From NCBI GenBank assembly GCA_900751035.1, contig CAADSF010000095.1, forward strand, positions 1 to 7,639: a stretch of 7,639 nucleotides of DNA, written 5' to 3'. Of the stretch, positions 6,044 through 7,639 are shown piece by piece. Source of the stretch: an uncultured Oscillospiraceae bacterium. Lineage in GTDB: Bacteria > Bacillota > Clostridia > Oscillospirales > Oscillospiraceae. Below the pieces are notes generated by a model. That model did not search any database. It saw only the letters and a program-made list of their open reading frames with translations, and was not told the origin of the DNA. Position numbers and translations under genes: made by a program. The stretch's first letter is position 1, and the number at the start of each line of letters is the position of its first letter.

Positions 6044-6126
6044 TTCGGCGAATTCGAAACATTTTCGGGCCGACAGAGTCGTCGGCCCCTACAGCCAGAC
6101 AGGCAGCTGCATGCGAATTCGCCGAA
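6044..6126. repeat. 83-bp segment with perfect 13-bp terminal inverted repeats enclosing copy C
   Basis: TTCGGCGAATTCG (6044-6056) and its exact reverse complement CGAATTCGCCGAA (6114-6126) bound a segment that contains hairpin copy C. The form resembles a miniature inverted-repeat element or a large cruciform. I see no clear target-site duplication at the two ends, so mobility is unproven. Confidence 0.6.
6067..6115 (-). repeat. GTAGGGGC hairpin repeat, copy C (inverted)
   Basis: Read on the minus strand it runs CGCATGCA (6115-6108), then after 15 nt GTAGGGGCC (6092-6084), then stem GGGCCGAC (6088-6081), loop GACTCT, stem GTCGGCCC (6074-6067). The spacing is the same as in copy B, with no insertions or deletions. 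The stem differs from B only by a paired swap of G-C to C-G. Confidence 0.78.
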
Positions 6127-6197
6127 AAGCTTACGCCTTTCGCTACTGCCTGCTGCTCGACCTCTCAGTCGGCTCCCCGCCAGTTTTGAAAATCTGA

Positions 6198-6226
6198 TTG
6201 ACTTTTTGCGTCTGCCGTAGGAAAAT
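6198..6226 (+). promoter_or_regulatory. Candidate promoter of the ParB-like/BMP gene
   Basis: TTGACT (6198-6203), a 17-nt spacer and GAAAAT (6221-6226). The -35 is close to consensus; the -10 matches TATAAT at four of six positions. It lies about 30 nt before the ATG, after the terminator and the repeats, so this gene appears to be its own transcription unit. Confidence 0.45.
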
Positions 6227-6256
6227 GGGAGCGGAAACCAAAAGGAGGTGCCTGAC

Positions 6257-7639
6257 ATGAGCAGACAGGAGGCGCTGCAGCAGTTCCGGCAGGCGCTGAA
6301 GGCCGGGCAGAAGTGCTACCGCGAGTGCGTACACCGCGGGCGCTATCCGTATCCGCAGGTGCTTGAAGAACGGCTGCGCGGGTGCGCGGTTGCGGGGCGG
6401 GTCGAGCTTGGCGTGCTGGACATTCCCATTGCGCAGATCATCGGCACGAACACAGCTGGACGACAGGCGGCGTTTGCCGCGAATTTCATGCCGCTGCTGG
6501 AGCTGGGGACGGAATTCGCGAGCAAATGGGTCACGCTCTGCGAGGCGCACTTAAGCGACACGGGCATCACGGACCCCATCCGGTGCTTTGAATATATGGG
6601 CTGCTTTTATGTGCAGGAGGGCAACAAGCGCGTGAGCGTCCTCAAAAGCTTCGACGCGCCGACCATCCGCGCGTATGTCACGCGCGTCCTGCCGGTTTAT
6701 TCCGACGACCCGGCCGTGCGGGTCTATTATGAATTTCTGCACTTTTACGGGCTGTGCGGCCTGTATCAGGTACATTTCAACCGCGTCGGCGACTATCCCA
6801 AGCTGCAGGCTGCGCTGGGCTTCGACACGGACCACATCTGGACAGACCGGGAAAAGCGCGCGTTTTTGACCGCGTTCTATACCTTCCGCACGGCCTATTA
6901 TAAGCTCAGTCAGACCCCGCCCGTCACGACGGCGGAGGCGCTTCTGGTGTGGCTGCACACATATACGCTGGGCGATCTGCGCGTGATGGGGCCTGCTGAG
7001 GTGGAAAAGTCCATCCGTGCAGTCTGGACGGAGCTGACCGCCTACGCGCAGGGCGGCAAGATTGAAATGCAGACCGACGCGGAGCCGGAGGCGTCCGGCT
7101 CCGGGCTTCTTGGGCTGCTGGCCGGGTGGATGATTCCCGGCGGGACGCTCCGCGCGGCGTTCGTGCATGAATGTGCGCCGGAGAAAAGCCCGTGGATTCT
7201 GGAGCACGACAAGGGGCGGCAGCAGCTGGAGCAGGCGCTCGGCGACGCCGTCTCGGTCAGAACCTATCTTGCCGAGGATTACCCCTGCGCCGAGGACGCG
7301 CTGGAGCAGGCCGCGTCGGACGGCGCACAGGTCATTTTCACGACGACTGTGCCGCTGATCTTCGCCTGCCGCAAGCTTGCGCCCAAATATCCGGGCGTCC
7401 GCTTTCTCAACTGCTCGGTCGATATGCCGTACCCCGGCGTGCGGACGTATTACAGCCGCATTTACGAGGCGAAATTCCTGCTCGGCGCACTCGCCGGTGC
7501 GCTGGCGGAGGATAGCCGCATCGGCTATGTCGCCGACGGGCCGATCTTCGGCACGCCTGCGGCCATCAACGCCTTCGCCCTCGGTGCGCAGCTGACGAAC
7601 CCGCGTGCCGAGATTGAGCTGCGCTGGTCGTGCTGCGAG
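6257..7639 (+). CDS. ParB-like domain fused to a BMP/PnrA-type nucleoside-binding domain (partial, C-terminus beyond the window edge)
   Basis: Translated directly: 461 codons, open to the window edge, starting 7 nt after a perfect AAGGAGGT (6242-6249). There is no signal peptide or lipobox; it begins MSRQEALQQF and is predicted cytoplasmic. Residues about 48-145 look like a ParB/sulfiredoxin-fold domain: LGVLDIPIAQIIGT (51-64) resembles the ParB start, and YVQEGNKRVSVLKSF (118-132) resembles its GERR-type box. Residues 150-275 are a Tyr-rich, probably helical linker. From about 297 the chain matches the BMP/PnrA/Med family: RAAFVHE (299-305), GAQVIFTTT (356-364), APKYPGVRFLNCS (375-387), YEAKFLLGALAGAL (403-416) and RIGYVADGP (421-429). 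PnrA proteins are normally exported purine-nucleoside lipoproteins, while Bacillus Med is a regulator with this fold. An intracellular ligand sensor is therefore plausible, but the role is unknown. I recall similar proteins annotated as BMP-family in Clostridia. Confidence 0.85.
   Translation, partial: MSRQEALQQFRQALKAGQKCYRECVHRGRYPYPQVLEERLRGCAVAGRVELGVLDIPIAQIIGTNTAGRQAAFAANFMPLLELGTEFASKWVTLCEAHLSDTGITDPIRCFEYMGCFYVQEGNKRVSVLKSFDAPTIRAYVTRVLPVYSDDPAVRVYYEFLHFYGLCGLYQVHFNRVGDYPKLQAALGFDTDHIWTDREKRAFLTAFYTFRTAYYKLSQTPPVTTAEALLVWLHTYTLGDLRVMGPAEVEKSIRAVWTELTAYAQGGKIEMQTDAEPEASGSGLLGLLAGWMIPGGTLRAAFVHECAPEKSPWILEHDKGRQQLEQALGDAVSVRTYLAEDYPCAEDALEQAASDGAQVIFTTTVPLIFACRKLAPKYPGVRFLNCSVDMPYPGVRTYYSRIYEAKFLLGALAGALAEDSRIGYVADGPIFGTPAAINAFALGAQLTNPRAEIELRWSCCE

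Larger units (their letters stand above)
5786..6256. other. Non-coding stretch with terminator, hairpin repeats and a promoter
   Basis: The 471-bp gap holds the GH51 terminator, three GTAGGGGC hairpin repeats and a candidate promoter for the next gene, all listed separately. The open frames here read through the repeats on both strands, lack ribosome binding sites and look like no protein family, so I call no gene. Positions 5846-5902 and 6127-6190 show nothing I can assign. The stretch cctctcagtcggctcccc near 6161 resembles part of an intergenic repeat I recall from other Clostridia, but it is too short to call. Confidence 0.7.

Noticed and set aside
5903..6115. CRISPR array
   Set aside because: Only three imperfect copies, mixed orientation and unequal spacing, with no matching spacer units.
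5515..6258. 247-codon minus-strand frame over the GH51 end and the intergenic repeats
   Set aside because: It reads through the terminator and all three hairpin repeats and ends inside GH51; low-information translation.

Overview
The window looks like a chromosomal stretch from a GC-rich gut Firmicute of the Oscillospiraceae/Ruminococcaceae type. The reasons are strong AGGAGG-type ribosome binding sites, GC-rich codon use, Clostridia-like protein families, and intergenic hairpin repeats beginning GTAGGGGC. This placement is inferred from style and families and is not proven by a marker gene.

Layout. Positions 1-908 (minus strand) hold the N-terminal 302 residues of a lipoprotein sugar-binding protein of an ABC importer. 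Positions 971-2911 (minus) encode a GH127 beta-L-arabinofuranosidase with the full zinc/cysteine active site. Positions 2912-3278 are a divergent control region with two sigma-A-like promoters and three copies of a palindrome centred on AAACGTTT. Positions 3279-4310 (plus) encode a LacI-family repressor. It overlaps by 4 nt (ATGA) a GH51 alpha-L-arabinofuranosidase at 4307-5785, which ends at a strong intrinsic terminator. Positions 5786-6256 are non-coding and hold three related hairpin repeats. From 6257 to the window end (plus) runs the first 461 residues of a cytoplasmic protein that joins an N-terminal ParB-like domain to a BMP/PnrA-type nucleoside-binding domain.

How the parts work together. 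The left three quarters read as one arabinoside-scavenging locus. The ABC importer, whose permeases probably lie beyond position 1, brings in arabinose-containing oligosaccharides. Two enzymes without signal peptides then cleave beta- and alpha-linked L-arabinofuranose inside the cell, and the LacI protein controls both divergent transcripts through the three palindromes. Pairing a beta- with an alpha-arabinofuranosidase suits plant hydroxyproline-rich glycoprotein (extensin-type) glycans, though this is inference. The leader of the GH127 transcript also contains a hairpin followed by a T-run, and an alternative pairing with the Shine-Dalgarno sequence, so a second RNA-level control is possible. 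The last gene is a separate transcription unit with no evident link to arabinose.

The least ordinary items are the ParB-like/BMP fusion protein, the GH127 leader, and the non-coding hairpin repeats, two of which differ by a compensatory base-pair change.
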